Counted from the first letter of the stretch, positions 22,251 through 31,440 are shown. The stretch is DNA of 32,058 nt from Pseudomonas sp. UBA1879 (GCF_002338065.1 NZ_DDHJ01000018.1:161771-193828); one strand, 5' to 3'. Numbers and translations: made by a program. The notes: generated from the letters alone by a model not told the origin.

Positions 22251-23585
22251 ATGCCTCGCGCCCGCTACAAAACCCTCGTCGACACCTTCGCCAGCGACAT
22301 CGCTTCGGGCGCCTTGCCACCGGGCACGCGTTTGCCGACCCACCGCCAATTGGCCGAGCAGGAAGGGCTGGCGCTGGTCACGGCGTCGCGGGTGTATGCG
22401 GAGCTGGAGGCGATGGGCCTGATCAGCGGCGAAACGGGGCGCGGCACTTTCGTTCGCGAAATTGCGCTGCCACTGAGTCACGGCGTCGATCAACAGGCGG
22501 CCGCGGCGGGTGTTCTGGACCTAAATTTCAACTACCCGGCATTGCCCGAGCAGGCGGAACTGCTGCGCACCGGACTTCGGCAGTTGGCGTTGTCGGGAGA
22601 TCTGGAAGCGCTGCTGCGTTACCAGCCCCACGCGGGAAGGGGGCACGAGCGGGCCTGCATTGCCCGGCATCTGACGACCCGCGGTTTGCAGGTCGAGGCC
22701 GAGGAAGTGCTGATCGTCAGCGGCGCGCAACACGGGCTCGCCGCGACGGTGATGGGCTTGCTCAAACCGGGAGACGTGGTGGCGGTGGATGCGCTGACCT
22801 ATTCGGGTTTCAAGGTGATCGCCGACGCCCATCGGCTAGAGCTGGTGCCGATACCGCTGAGCGAAGCAGGCCCTGATCTGGAAGCGCTGGAAGGGCTCTG
22901 CCGCAAGCGGCGCGTCAAGGCGGTGTATGCCATGCCGACCCTGCACAATCCTATGGGCTGGGTCATGGACCTGCCATGGCGTGAGCGTCTGGTGAACATC
23001 GCGCGAACCCATGGCCTGCTGCTGATCGAAGACGCCGCTTATGCCTTTCTCGCCGATGCGCCTCCATTGCCGCTGCGAGCGCTGGCGCCCGAGCTGACGG
23101 TCTACGTATCGGGCTTTTCGAAAAACATCGCCACCGGCCTGCGGGTGGGTTTCGTGGTCGCGCCGTTGCAGTGGGTGCCGGCGATCGAACGCACCATTCG
23201 GGCGACCACCTGGAACACGCCGGGAGTGATGACTGCGCTCGTCTGTGGCTGGATCGAAGACGGCACCGTCCTGCGGCTTGAAGCCGAAAAACGCATGGAT
23301 GCAAGGAAACGACAGGCGTTGGCCCGAAAATCGTTGAACGGGCTGAAGGTCATCGGCCACCCCGCGTCGTATTTTCTGTGGTTGCCCCTGCCCGAAGAGG
23401 TAAGAGCTGATCAACTCGCGATGGCACTGCTGTCGATGAATGTCGCGGTGTCCACCGCCGAACCCTTCGCCATCGCCCACCCGGTACCCCATGCGATACG
23501 CCTGGCATTGGGTTCCGTTGAACCAGGCGCATTACACCAGGCGTTGAACAAAGTTCGGCAAGTTATCGCCAACTTTGCTTATTAA
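22251..23585 (+). CDS. MocR-type GntR regulator with aminotransferase-like domain
   Basis: A 444-residue protein. Residues 1-75 form a GntR winged helix-turn-helix (YKTLVDTFASDIASGALPPG, then LPTHRQLAEQEGLALVTASR and GRGTFV). The rest is a fold-type I PLP aminotransferase-like domain with AVYAMPTLHNPMG, LLIEDAAYAFL and the PLP lysine in YVSGFSKNIATGLRVGF. MocR proteins use PLP adducts as effectors, often with amino acids or GABA. The ATG at 22251 fits the family start (MPRARYK) though no ribosome site is evident; an ATG at 22238 is out of frame. The divergent DMT exporter is its probable target. Confidence 0.92.
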   Translation: MPRARYKTLVDTFASDIASGALPPGTRLPTHRQLAEQEGLALVTASRVYAELEAMGLISGETGRGTFVREIALPLSHGVDQQAAAAGVLDLNFNYPALPEQAELLRTGLRQLALSGDLEALLRYQPHAGRGHERACIARHLTTRGLQVEAEEVLIVSGAQHGLAATVMGLLKPGDVVAVDALTYSGFKVIADAHRLELVPIPLSEAGPDLEALEGLCRKRRVKAVYAMPTLHNPMGWVMDLPWRERLVNIARTHGLLLIEDAAYAFLADAPPLPLRALAPELTVYVSGFSKNIATGLRVGFVVAPLQWVPAIERTIRATTWNTPGVMTALVCGWIEDGTVLRLEAEKRMDARKRQALARKSLNGLKVIGHPASYFLWLPLPEEVRADQLAMALLSMNVAVSTAEPFAIAHPVPHAIRLALGSVEPGALHQALNKVRQVIANFAY

Positions 23586-23642
23586 ATTAGTCCCAATAAG
23601 CATAGGCGCTAGTTGTTTTATTCGTTAAACGTAAAAGACTTT

Positions 23643-23705
23643 TTCCGTTCGTCTACCATTGCTGAAATCGATAGTGAACATCATCAAACGGAAGTTCTTT
23701 TTTTT
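23643..23705 (+). terminator. Possible terminator after the MocR gene
   Basis: TTCCGTT (23643-23649) and AACGGAA (23687-23693) pair over 7 bp, and a run of eight T (23698-23705) begins 5 nt after the stem. The loop is long (37 nt), which weakens the case. It is the only hairpin in the window followed by a clear T-tract and lies in an AT-rich gap after the regulator gene. Confidence 0.35.
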
Positions 23706-23758
23706 CCGCAAAGGAGCAGGATAGAGCCATACCGAATTGGCGTTGAAGGACACCCGCG

Positions 23759-24442
23759 ATGAAAATTTCTTCCCTGTTGACACTTGTCGCCGTCCTTGCA
23801 GGTAGTTTGGCTGCCACAGCGCCTGTTTATGCCGCCGCAACGGTCGTCGGCGAACATGCCTGCCAGTTCGTGCCAATGGCCGACAGTAACATCGGCCTGA
23901 GAAAGTCCCAGTCGGTGGGCGTTCTCTACAGTGAAAACACTGTCAGCACCCTTGAGTACCTTGAGCGCTATCACGCCGTCGCATTGAAGGGGGTGAAGAA
24001 TGGCGCGCTTGACTCGCGTATCCGTGCAGCCTTCGTCAACAGTTCCGATCCGAAACTGGCCATTGACTGGTTGAAGGCATCGATTGCCAAAGAATTTGCG
24101 TCGGTCACGGTATACGAGAATCTGGATGCCCTGATGCAGGCGCGCCCGGATGTGGTGGTGATGCTCGACACCTACAACCAACTGCTGACCCAGCGTAATA
24201 GCAAAGTGGAAGCACGGTTTGTGGCCAAGTTCTACGATTCCAACCTGCAATACATCGGCAAAGCCGAAGGTCTGGGCGCGAAGGAGCTGACCTCGGTGTG
24301 GGTTCACGATAAAGCCGCGCCGGAAGTCGCCGCGCAGATCGATCAACAGCGCGAGTTGCAGGTCCATGCGCTCAAACAGTTCGATGCTTCGCTCAAGGCG
24401 CTTGTGACATCGGGTGAAATGGCGCAGGTGGCGGGGAACTGA
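23759..24442 (+). CDS. Secreted protein of unknown function
   Basis: A 227-residue protein with a clear Sec signal peptide (MKISSLLTLVAVLAGSLAAT, cleavage probably after PVYA at about residue 25). The mature part is mixed alpha/beta: SVGVLYSENTVSTLEYLERY, FVNSSDPKLAIDWLKASIAK, DVVVMLDTYNQLL, VEARFVAKFYDSNLQYIGKA, and an amphipathic C-terminal helix rich in Gln and Lys. One cysteine (about residue 35) is in the mature part. The ATG has AAGGA 8 nt upstream. I do not recognise the family. The alternating strand and helix pattern with an ELTSVWV strand suggests a small periplasmic or outer-membrane-associated domain. Confidence 0.8.
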   Translation: MKISSLLTLVAVLAGSLAATAPVYAAATVVGEHACQFVPMADSNIGLRKSQSVGVLYSENTVSTLEYLERYHAVALKGVKNGALDSRIRAAFVNSSDPKLAIDWLKASIAKEFASVTVYENLDALMQARPDVVVMLDTYNQLLTQRNSKVEARFVAKFYDSNLQYIGKAEGLGAKELTSVWVHDKAAPEVAAQIDQQRELQVHALKQFDASLKALVTSGEMAQVAGN

Positions 24443-24516
24443 ACTGCCCGCACCCTCCAAAAACAGCACCCTGAACGCGCATCGATTCCCCCTCTGCGCT
24501 CTGCATTAGGCCTATA

Positions 24517-24535
24517 GGCGTTTGTGAGCAACGCC
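24517..24535. other. Perfect 6-bp hairpin between the secreted-protein and SnoaL-like genes
   Basis: GGCGTT and AACGCC flank a 7-nt loop (TGTGAGC), 75 nt after the upstream stop codon and 100 nt before the next start codon. The palindrome TAGGCCTA lies just upstream (24507-24514). It may be a terminator without a T-tract or an operator. The rest of the 192-bp gap shows no gene. Confidence 0.3.
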
Positions 24536-24634
24536 CACGACGGCACTTGTGCTGCGTCGCAGTGAACTAACCCGAATCGAGTGCGCCCTAATCTTCGAAG
24601 GCTGCGACCGCAGCGATGAAAAAGGGCGCTTCTC

Positions 24635-25039
24635 ATGTCTGAACCCGAGATCCTCAGCCTGTACCGGCGCTACATCGATTGCCTGAATCGTCAGGACTGG
24701 TCCAATCTTGGCCGGTTTGTCGATGAAGAGGTGCATTACAACGGCCAACGCATCGGGCTAACGGGATACCAACGGATGTTGGAAAACGATTTTCGCGCCA
24801 TTCCCGATCTGCACTTCGGGATCGACCTGCTGCTGGCCGATCCGCCGCACGTCGCGGCCCGCCTGCGTTTTGACTGTACGCCGGTGGGCGACCTGTTTGG
24901 TGTGGCCGTCAACGGTCAGCGTGTCCAGTTCACCGAGAACGTGTTCTACGAATTCAGCGACGGGCGCATCCGCAACGTGTATTCGGTCATCGACAAGGCT
25001 GCCGTGCAAGCACAAGTTGACCGACGCTTCGCCGAATGA
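24635..25039 (+). CDS. SnoaL-like / ester cyclase family protein
   Basis: A 134-residue single-domain protein of the NTF2-like superfamily, closest in pattern to SnoaL-type polyketide cyclases: LYRRYIDCLNRQDWSNLGRF at the start, then VDEEVHYNG, YQRMLENDFRAIPDLHFGID, PVGDLFGVAVNGQRVQFTEN and FYEFSDGRIRNVYSVIDKAA. In bacteria most of these are orphan cytosolic proteins of unknown substrate rather than polyketide enzymes, and no polyketide genes are near. The ATG at 24635 has AAGGG 8 nt upstream. It appears to be a single-gene unit. Confidence 0.88.
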   Translation: MSEPEILSLYRRYIDCLNRQDWSNLGRFVDEEVHYNGQRIGLTGYQRMLENDFRAIPDLHFGIDLLLADPPHVAARLRFDCTPVGDLFGVAVNGQRVQFTENVFYEFSDGRIRNVYSVIDKAAVQAQVDRRFAE

Positions 25040-25164
25040 CCGCTAGCTCCTGCATAAACAGCCGGTTACGATAGCCAATCGCAATCATTGATCGACCTCA
25101 GCGTCTTGCTGACGGCCGGTCCAGACGAGCGCGATCGCTACCGTCGATGCATTCAGGTGTCTGC

Positions 25165-27384
25165 ATGTTCAAACCCACACTGGCCGGCTGGGCCGCGACT
25201 CGCCGCAGCCGCCAACTGATCCTGCGCCTCTTTCCGGCGATCTGTGCATTGTTGCTACTGATCGGCCTCAGCGGCTACCTGTTGGTGCAGAACGCGCTGA
25301 ACCAGGATCGCGACGTGCAGCAGCGCTCGCGTACGTTCATCTCGCGCACGCTGGATCAGGTTCGCAATGAAGTCGCACGCAACATCATCAACTACGCCAA
25401 ATGGGGCGAAGCCTACAAACACCTGCACATGACGGTGGACAAAACGTGGGCGGACGAGCAGCGCAACGTGGGTCCCATTCCTTACGAGTTGTACGGTTAC
25501 AACGGGGTGCTGGTCATCGATGCCAAGGACCAGACGCGCTACGCCGTGATCGATGGCAAGCCTTCAATGATGCAGGCCAGCGACTGGCTGGAAGGGGACT
25601 TGAGCGCGCTGGTCGCCGATACCCGACTGTCCACTCAGGAAAACGACGGACTGGTGCGTGCGTTCAAGGTCGGCGGCGTACCGGCGCTGGTGGCGGCGGC
25701 GACCATCAGCCCGGCGTCGGACCCGATGATCGAGCCAGTGCCCGGCCCGATGTCGGTGATGATGTTCGTGACCATTCTCGACCCTGCCAAATTGACCCAC
25801 CTCAGCGACACGTATGGGCTGCCCACTATCTCGGTATCGTCGGGGCCAAGGGACGGCTACGACCAGATGCCGCTGCTTGGCTCCACCATCGAGTTGGGCT
25901 GGGTGCCTCCGAAACCAGGAATGGACCTGCTTCAAAAAACCCTCCCGCTGTTTATTTCCGGGGTCTTGGTGCTGGCGGTCGTGCTGGCCATGCTGGTGCG
26001 TTACGCCCTGACCTCGGCGCGGCAGATTGACGATCAGCTCGAGGCGCTGCACGCCAGTCAGCGGGAATTGAGCAGCAGCGAGCAGCGCTTCCGTCAGCTG
26101 TCGTTGCATGACTCGCTGACCGGGTTGTCGAACCGCCTGCGCCTGCATCAATTTCTTGACGAGCATCTGGGCCGCGCGTCTCCCACACCATTGACCGTGT
26201 TGAGCCTGGACCTGGACCGTTTCAAGCCGATCAACGATGCCTTGGGTCACGCCATCGGCGACCGTGTGTTGCAGGAGGTCGCCCAACGTTTGCGCAGTCA
26301 CGCGTCGCCCAATGGCCTGGTGGCGCGACTGGGGGGTGACGAGTTCATCGTGGTGCTAGTGGGGGAAACGGGGAGAGATGACATTGTCGCGCGGTGCGGG
26401 CAGTTGATCGATGACCTGTGTCGGCCATTGGAAGTCGAGGGCCAGACGGTGTTCATCGGCACCAGTATCGGCATCGCCCAGGCGCCCAAGGACGCGCGCA
26501 GCGCCGCAGAGCTGTTGAGCACCGGCGACATTGCGCTGTATCAGGCCAAGGGCGCGGGTCGCAATACCTGGTGTTTCTACGATGACGGCATGAAAACCCA
26601 ACTGGTGGCGCGTCGGCAGCTGGAACAGGAGTTGCGCCAGGCGCTGCAGGACGGCCAGTTGCGCCTGCACTACCAGCCACGCTACGCCACCCTCGGCGGG
26701 TCGTTGCGCAGTTTCGAAGCGCTGGTGCGGTGGCAGCATCCTGAGCGCGGTTTATTGCCGCCGGACACCTTTATCGGCCTGGCCGAAGAAACCGGTCTGA
26801 TTCAACCGCTGGGCCAATGGGTGTTGAACACCGCATGCCGCGAGGCGATGACTTGGCCCGAAGGCATCGGCCTGTCGGTCAACCTGTCGCCGGGACAATT
26901 GGCGGAGAACGAAGATGTGGTCGCCACGGTGATGGAGGCGTTGCGCAGCAGCGGTCTGCCGGCCAGCCGTCTGGAACTGGAAATCACCGAGCGCGTGTTG
27001 CTCGATCACGCCCATGCCGCGCCGGCGACGCTGACGGCGTTGCGAGCCTTGGGTGTGCGACTGAGCCTGGATGATTTCGGCACCGGATTCTCGTCATTGG
27101 CGTACCTGCGCAAATACCCCTTGGACGGCATCAAGATCGACCGCAGTTTCATTTCCCACATGACCGAGCGTGGCAATGATCAAGCCATCGTGCAGGCGAT
27201 GATCGATCTGGGGCGTTCGCTGGGCATGACCGTCACGGCCGAAGGCGTCGAAACACGGGAGCAACTGGAGTGCCTGCAACGGCACCCCTGTGACGAGGTG
27301 CAGGGTTTTCATTTCAGCAGGGCGGTGCCGTCGGAGGCGTTGGCGGCGTTGTTCGCCAAGGATGTCTCGCGGCTGGCCGACTGA
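25165..27384 (+). CDS. CHASE4-GGDEF-EAL membrane protein
   Basis: A 739-residue inner-membrane protein from ATG 25165, which has AGGTG 5 nt upstream; an ATG six codons upstream lacks a ribosome site. TM1 is about 22-41. The periplasmic region (about 45-258) is a CHASE4 sensor (NIINYAKWGEAYKHLH, PYELYGYNGVLVIDAKDQTR). TM2 is about 260-280, followed by a coiled coil, GGDEF at 390-394 and EAL at 518-520. EAL residues are complete (VNLS, EITE, LDDFG, KIDR, EGVE, QGFHF). The inhibitory RxxD is absent (SPNG stands there). Both activities could be present; the periplasmic signal is unknown. Confidence 0.93.
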   Translation: MFKPTLAGWAATRRSRQLILRLFPAICALLLLIGLSGYLLVQNALNQDRDVQQRSRTFISRTLDQVRNEVARNIINYAKWGEAYKHLHMTVDKTWADEQRNVGPIPYELYGYNGVLVIDAKDQTRYAVIDGKPSMMQASDWLEGDLSALVADTRLSTQENDGLVRAFKVGGVPALVAAATISPASDPMIEPVPGPMSVMMFVTILDPAKLTHLSDTYGLPTISVSSGPRDGYDQMPLLGSTIELGWVPPKPGMDLLQKTLPLFISGVLVLAVVLAMLVRYALTSARQIDDQLEALHASQRELSSSEQRFRQLSLHDSLTGLSNRLRLHQFLDEHLGRASPTPLTVLSLDLDRFKPINDALGHAIGDRVLQEVAQRLRSHASPNGLVARLGGDEFIVVLVGETGRDDIVARCGQLIDDLCRPLEVEGQTVFIGTSIGIAQAPKDARSAAELLSTGDIALYQAKGAGRNTWCFYDDGMKTQLVARRQLEQELRQALQDGQLRLHYQPRYATLGGSLRSFEALVRWQHPERGLLPPDTFIGLAEETGLIQPLGQWVLNTACREAMTWPEGIGLSVNLSPGQLAENEDVVATVMEALRSSGLPASRLELEITERVLLDHAHAAPATLTALRALGVRLSLDDFGTGFSSLAYLRKYPLDGIKIDRSFISHMTERGNDQAIVQAMIDLGRSLGMTVTAEGVETREQLECLQRHPCDEVQGFHFSRAVPSEALAALFAKDVSRLAD

Positions 27385-27401
27385 TCGTGCCGGGTGACAG
27401 G

Positions 27402-27821
27402 TCAGGGATGCGCGCTCAAGAAGTCGCGCAACCGCTGCTGTAAGTGCGGAATAGCGTCGGGCATGGCCAGAAAGGCCTCGACTGAGCTGACCATCCAGCG
27501 CTGGCCTTCATCGCCGAACACCACCTGATCAAACGTACCTACCGGCACTTCTGCGACGTAAAACCAAGTGTCGAGGCCGTTCATGCCCTGGCCCGCGTAC
27601 GCCCGCTCCCAGACGATCCACGCCGGATCGAGGCTCACGCCGAACTCTTCACGGGTTTCCCGCAGCGCGCATTGCAATGGGGTTTCGGCGTCTTCCCGGC
27701 CTCCGCCCGGGAGATCCCACAGGCCGGGCCAGGGGATCGTGGGAAGGTCGTCGCGCAGGTAAGTCAGCAGGCGGCCATCGCACAGCACGGCGATCTTGGC
27801 GCCGGAAAAGAGGGTGGGCAT
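27402..27821 (-). CDS. NUDIX hydrolase
   Basis: A 139-residue cytosolic NUDIX protein. The Nudix box is complete in GGREDAETPLQCALRETREE plus FGV (about residues 40-62), fitting Gx5Ex7REUxEExGU with Thr at the first hydrophobic place. It hydrolyses nucleoside diphosphates linked to another group, with Mg2+. The nearby WPGLWDLPGG fits the housecleaning or MutT-like group. The ATG at 27821 has only a weak GGA upstream. It converges on the CHASE4-GGDEF-EAL gene with 17 bp between stops. Confidence 0.9.
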   Translation of the reverse strand: MPTLFSGAKIAVLCDGRLLTYLRDDLPTIPWPGLWDLPGGGREDAETPLQCALRETREEFGVSLDPAWIVWERAYAGQGMNGLDTWFYVAEVPVGTFDQVVFGDEGQRWMVSSVEAFLAMPDAIPHLQQRLRDFLSAHP

Positions 27822-27907
27822 GGCGTTCCGGGTCTCGGCGCTGGCAGGGAAGAGTTGTCAGATTAAAGCCAAGACGTTGCGATTGAAATGTCCTTGAGCC
27901 GCCCCAA

Positions 27908-27921
27908 GGTATCCGCATACC
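27908..27921. other. Small dyad in the NUDIX-yghU divergent region
   Basis: GGTAT and ATACC flank CCGC in the 202-bp space between the two divergent genes. It may be an operator; the arms are short and chance is possible. Nothing else distinctive was seen in this gap. Confidence 0.2.
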
Positions 27922-28023
27922 CTGCACCGTCTCTTCTTCATGCCCGGTCTGGTCAAGGCTCGCAGCCTGCTCGGCGGCGCTGCCCTGGATCCTTCGTAGC
28001 GACTCACTTCAGAGGTCAGTTTC

Positions 28024-28863
28024 ATGACGAAAGCAGCATACGTACCGCCCAAGGTCTGGAAAAACGACGCCGAATCTGGCGGCCAGTTCTCGAAAACCAA
28101 TCGCCCGGTGGCCGGTCCGACCCACGAGAAGGTCCTGCCAGTGGGCAAGCACCCGCTGCAACTGTATTCGCTGGCCACGCCGAACGGCGTGAAAGTCACC
28201 ATCATGCTCGAAGAGCTGCTGGCTTTGGGCAAGTCCGACGCCGAATACGATGCCTGGTTGATCCGCATCGGCGAGGGCGATCAGTTCTCCAGCGGTTTCG
28301 TCGACATCAATCCCAACTCCAAAATTCCGGCCTTGCTCGATCGCAGCGTAGAGCCGCCGGTGCGCGTGTTCGAGTCCGGTTCGATCCTGCTGTACCTCGC
28401 GGAGAAATTCGGTGCGTTGCTGCCGACCGATCCGGCAGGCCGCGCAGAAACCCTGAACTGGCTGTTTTGGCAGATGGGTTCGGCGCCTTACGTCGGCGGC
28501 GGATTCGGGCATTTCTACGTCTACGCGCCGGAAAAGAACGAATACGCGATCAACCGCTTCACCATGGAAACCAAGCGACAGCTGGACGTGCTGGACCGTC
28601 GCCTGGCTGAAAGTCCTTACCTGGGCGGCAAGGACTACAGCATCGCCGACATTGCTGTGTGGTCGTGGTACGGCCAGTTGGTGCGCGGCACGGTGTACAA
28701 CGCCGCCGAATTCCTTGCGGCCCACGAATACACCCATGTCCAGCGCTGGGCCGAAACCATCGCCAACCGCCCGGCGGTCGTGCGCGGCCTGCGGGTCAAC
28801 CGCACTTGGGGCGATGAAGACCAACAAGTGCCCGAGCGGCACTCGGCGGCGGATATCGCCTGA
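28024..28863 (+). CDS. yghU: YghU-type glutathione S-transferase family protein
   Basis: A 279-residue glutathione transferase of the Nu class like E. coli YghU. The characteristic N-terminal extension (TKAAYVPPKVWKNDAESGGQ, then KTNRPVAGPTHEKVLPVGKH) precedes the thioredoxin-fold domain (PLQLYSLATPNGVKVTIMLE, NPNSKIPALLD, FESGSILLYLAEKFG). The alpha-helical domain follows (NWLFWQMGSAPYVGGGFGHF, YSIADIAVWSW). YghU relatives bind two glutathiones and have disulfide-bond reductase activity. The ATG at 28024 has AGAGG 8 nt upstream. Length and motifs match closely. It probably has its own promoter in the divergent region with the NUDIX gene. Confidence 0.93.
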   Translation: MTKAAYVPPKVWKNDAESGGQFSKTNRPVAGPTHEKVLPVGKHPLQLYSLATPNGVKVTIMLEELLALGKSDAEYDAWLIRIGEGDQFSSGFVDINPNSKIPALLDRSVEPPVRVFESGSILLYLAEKFGALLPTDPAGRAETLNWLFWQMGSAPYVGGGFGHFYVYAPEKNEYAINRFTMETKRQLDVLDRRLAESPYLGGKDYSIADIAVWSWYGQLVRGTVYNAAEFLAAHEYTHVQRWAETIANRPAVVRGLRVNRTWGDEDQQVPERHSAADIA

Positions 28864-28876
28864 GAAAAGGTACGCG

Positions 28877-28908
28877 GCGCCTCTCCTGTACGCTTTCGGG
28901 CGAGGCGC
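28877..28908 (+). terminator. Weak hairpin after yghU
   Basis: GCGCCTC (28877-28883) and GAGGCGC (28902-28908) pair over 7 bp around an 18-nt loop, 14 nt after the yghU stop codon. No T-tract follows, so termination is uncertain. The rest of the 177-bp gap to the next gene shows no further signal. Confidence 0.3.
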
Positions 28909-29040
28909 GCGTCCACTTCGGTCAGACCTTCCGAGTCGCGCCGACGCCCATCCGCGCTCACGATCAGCCTCCACACAAGACTTCCGGCGCAAAACCCGGA
29001 TAATGGCCGCCATTCCGTTTTTCGCTGCTGGTAAACGCCC

Positions 29041-31242
29041 ATGGAAATCAAGGTCAACTTTCTCGACAACCTCCGCCTGGAGGCCAAGTTCGACGACTTC
29101 ACGGTGATCGCCGATCAGCCCATCCGCTATAAAGGCGACGGCTCGGCACCCGGTCCGTTCGATTACTTCCTGGCGTCGTCGGCCTTGTGCGCGGCGTATT
29201 TCGTGAAGCTGTACTGCCAGACGCGCAACATTCCTACGGACAACATCCGCCTCTCGCAAAACAACATCGTTGACCCTGAAAACCGTTACAGCCAGATTTT
29301 CAAGATTCAGGTCGAATTGCCCGCCGACATTTCCGAAAAGGATCGCTTGGGCATTCTGCGTTCCATCGACCGCTGCACCGTGAAGAAGGTGGTGCAGGCC
29401 GGGCCTGAGTTCGTGATCGAGGAAGTCGAAAACCTCGACGCCGACGCCCAGGCGCTGCTGATGCCAGCGAGCCTGTCCGGCGAAAGCACGTTCATCGCCG
29501 GGAAGGACCTGCCGCTAGAACAGACCATCGCCAACATGTCCGGCATCCTCGCGCAGCTCGGCATGAAGATCGAAATCGCGTCGTGGCGCAACATCGTGCC
29601 CAACGTCTGGTCGCTTCACATCCGCGATGCCCACTCGCAGATGTGTTTCACCAACGGCAAAGGCGCCAGCAAAGAGAGCGCGCTCGCTTCGGCGCTAGGC
29701 GAGTTCATCGAACGCCTGAACTGCAACTTCTTCTACAACGACCAGTTCTGGGGCGAGGACATTGCCGCCGCAGACTTTGTGCATTACCCGAACGAGCGCT
29801 GGTTCAAGCCCGGCCCGGACGACGCCCTTCCAGGCGAGATTCTCGACGACTACTGCCTGAAGATTTACAACCGCGACGGCGACCTGCGCGGCTCGCACCT
29901 GTACGACACCAACTCCGGCAACACCTCGCGCGGCATCGTGTCGCTGCCGTTCGTGCGACAGTCGGATGGCGAGACCGTGTACTTTCCCTCCAACCTCATC
30001 GAAAACCTGTACCTCAGCAATGGCATGAGTGCGGGTAACACGCTGGCGGAAGCGCAAGTTCAGTGCCTCTCGGAAATCTTCGAACGGGCGGTGAAACGCG
30101 AAATCCTCGAAGGCGAAATCGCGCTACCCGACGTGCCGCACGAGGTCATCGCCCAGTACCCCGGCATCCTGGCGGGTATTCAGGGGCTGGAAGCGCAGGG
30201 CTTCCCGGTGTTGGTGAAGGACGCCTCGCTGGGCGGTGAATTTCCCGTCATGTGCGTGACCCTGATGAACCCCCGCACCGGCGGCGTGTTCGCCTCGTTC
30301 GGCGCTCATCCCAGCTTCGAAATCGCCCTCGAACGCAGCCTCACCGAGCTGCTGCAAGGCCGCAGTTTCGAAGGTCTGAACGACTTGCCGCAGCCGACTT
30401 TCGAAGGTCAGGCCGTGATCGAGCCGAACAACTTCGTCGAGCACTTCATCGACTCCAGCGGCGTGGTGTCGTGGCGCTTCTTCAGCGCCAAGGCGGACTA
30501 CGCATTCGTGGAGTGGGACTTTTCAAGTGAAGGGCCGGACGCCAATACCGAAGAGGCCGCGACGCTGTTCGGCATTCTCGAAGACATGGGCAAGGAGGTG
30601 TACATGGCGGTCTACGACGACCTTGGCGCCACCGCCTGCCGTATCCTGGTGCCGGACTATTCCGAGATCTATCCGATCGAAGACCTGATCTGGGACAACA
30701 CCAACAAGGCCCTGGCCTTCCGCGCCGACATTCTCAACCTGCACAGCCTGAGCAAGGTCGGGCTGAGAAGCCTTGCCCAGCGTCTGGAAGACAGTGAGTT
30801 GGACGACTACACCGACATCACCACGCTGATCGGCATCGAGTTCGATGACAATACCCATTGGGGCCAACTGACGATTCTCGAACTCAGGCTGCTGATCTAC
30901 CTTGCCCTGCAAAAGTACGAAAAGGCCAAGGACCTGGTCGAAGCGTTCCTGCAGTACAACGACAACACCGTTGAACGGGGCCTGTTCTACCAGGCGGTCA
31001 ATGTCGTACTGGAAATGGAATTGGACGAGGACCTGGAACTGGCTGACTACGAGACCAACTTCCGTCGCATGTTTGGCAACGAACGCATGGACGCGGCGAT
31101 TGGCTCTGTGAACGGCAGCGTGCGCTTTTATGGTCTTACGCCGACCAGCATGAAACTCGAAGGCCTGGACAAGCACCTGCGTCTGGTCGAGAGCTATAAA
31201 AAGCTGCATGGGGCGCGGGCCACGGCGGCGTCGTTCTGGTAG
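29041..31242 (+). CDS. OsmC-YcaO fusion protein
   Basis: A 733-residue cytosolic protein. Residues 1-135 form an OsmC/Ohr-like domain with its two redox cysteines, Cys50 (SSALCAAYFV) and Cys112 (IDRCTVKKVV). Residues about 155-570 form a YcaO domain with ATP-site acidic motifs (LGEFIERLN and LSEIFERAVK). The C-terminus (about 595-700) has TPR-like helices (LLIYLALQKYEKAKDLVEAF) as in E. coli YcaO, which is linked to RimO-dependent methylthiolation of ribosomal protein S12. E. coli YcaO is about 586 residues and lacks the OsmC part. YcaO proteins activate amide backbones with ATP. No RiPP precursor, dehydrogenase or transporter gene is adjacent, so a RiPP role is not supported. Confidence 0.92.
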   Translation: MEIKVNFLDNLRLEAKFDDFTVIADQPIRYKGDGSAPGPFDYFLASSALCAAYFVKLYCQTRNIPTDNIRLSQNNIVDPENRYSQIFKIQVELPADISEKDRLGILRSIDRCTVKKVVQAGPEFVIEEVENLDADAQALLMPASLSGESTFIAGKDLPLEQTIANMSGILAQLGMKIEIASWRNIVPNVWSLHIRDAHSQMCFTNGKGASKESALASALGEFIERLNCNFFYNDQFWGEDIAAADFVHYPNERWFKPGPDDALPGEILDDYCLKIYNRDGDLRGSHLYDTNSGNTSRGIVSLPFVRQSDGETVYFPSNLIENLYLSNGMSAGNTLAEAQVQCLSEIFERAVKREILEGEIALPDVPHEVIAQYPGILAGIQGLEAQGFPVLVKDASLGGEFPVMCVTLMNPRTGGVFASFGAHPSFEIALERSLTELLQGRSFEGLNDLPQPTFEGQAVIEPNNFVEHFIDSSGVVSWRFFSAKADYAFVEWDFSSEGPDANTEEAATLFGILEDMGKEVYMAVYDDLGATACRILVPDYSEIYPIEDLIWDNTNKALAFRADILNLHSLSKVGLRSLAQRLEDSELDDYTDITTLIGIEFDDNTHWGQLTILELRLLIYLALQKYEKAKDLVEAFLQYNDNTVERGLFYQAVNVVLEMELDEDLELADYETNFRRMFGNERMDAAIGSVNGSVRFYGLTPTSMKLEGLDKHLRLVESYKKLHGARATAASFW

Positions 31243-31302
31243 CTATCAGTGCGGATATGTCGGCGGGGTGATGTGAAAGTCATGCGCCGCCGTAGCGGTA
31301 GG

Positions 31303-31318
31303 CGTGAGATTGCTCACG
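31303..31318 (+). terminator. Perfect 6-bp hairpin after the OsmC-YcaO gene
   Basis: CGTGAG and CTCACG pair around a 4-nt loop (ATTG), 61 nt after the stop codon. It is compact but lacks a T-tract. It might be a factor-assisted terminator or an mRNA-end hairpin. The rest of the 198-bp gap holds no supported gene. Confidence 0.3.
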
Positions 31319-31440
31319 GGTACAGTGGTCGGGCATAGAAATGGAATGTGGGTGTGCCGCTTGGATGACATAAATGCACCGCTCGTGGATGCAAGGGCGT
31401 TGCAATGGCAGCCGAAGGTCGACTGCCACGGGACCTGTTA

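Noticed and set aside
29041..31242. RiPP biosynthetic cluster around the YcaO gene
   Set aside because: No precursor peptide, dehydrogenase, protease or exporter gene is adjacent, and the TPR-like tail matches the E. coli YcaO type rather than azoline-forming enzymes.
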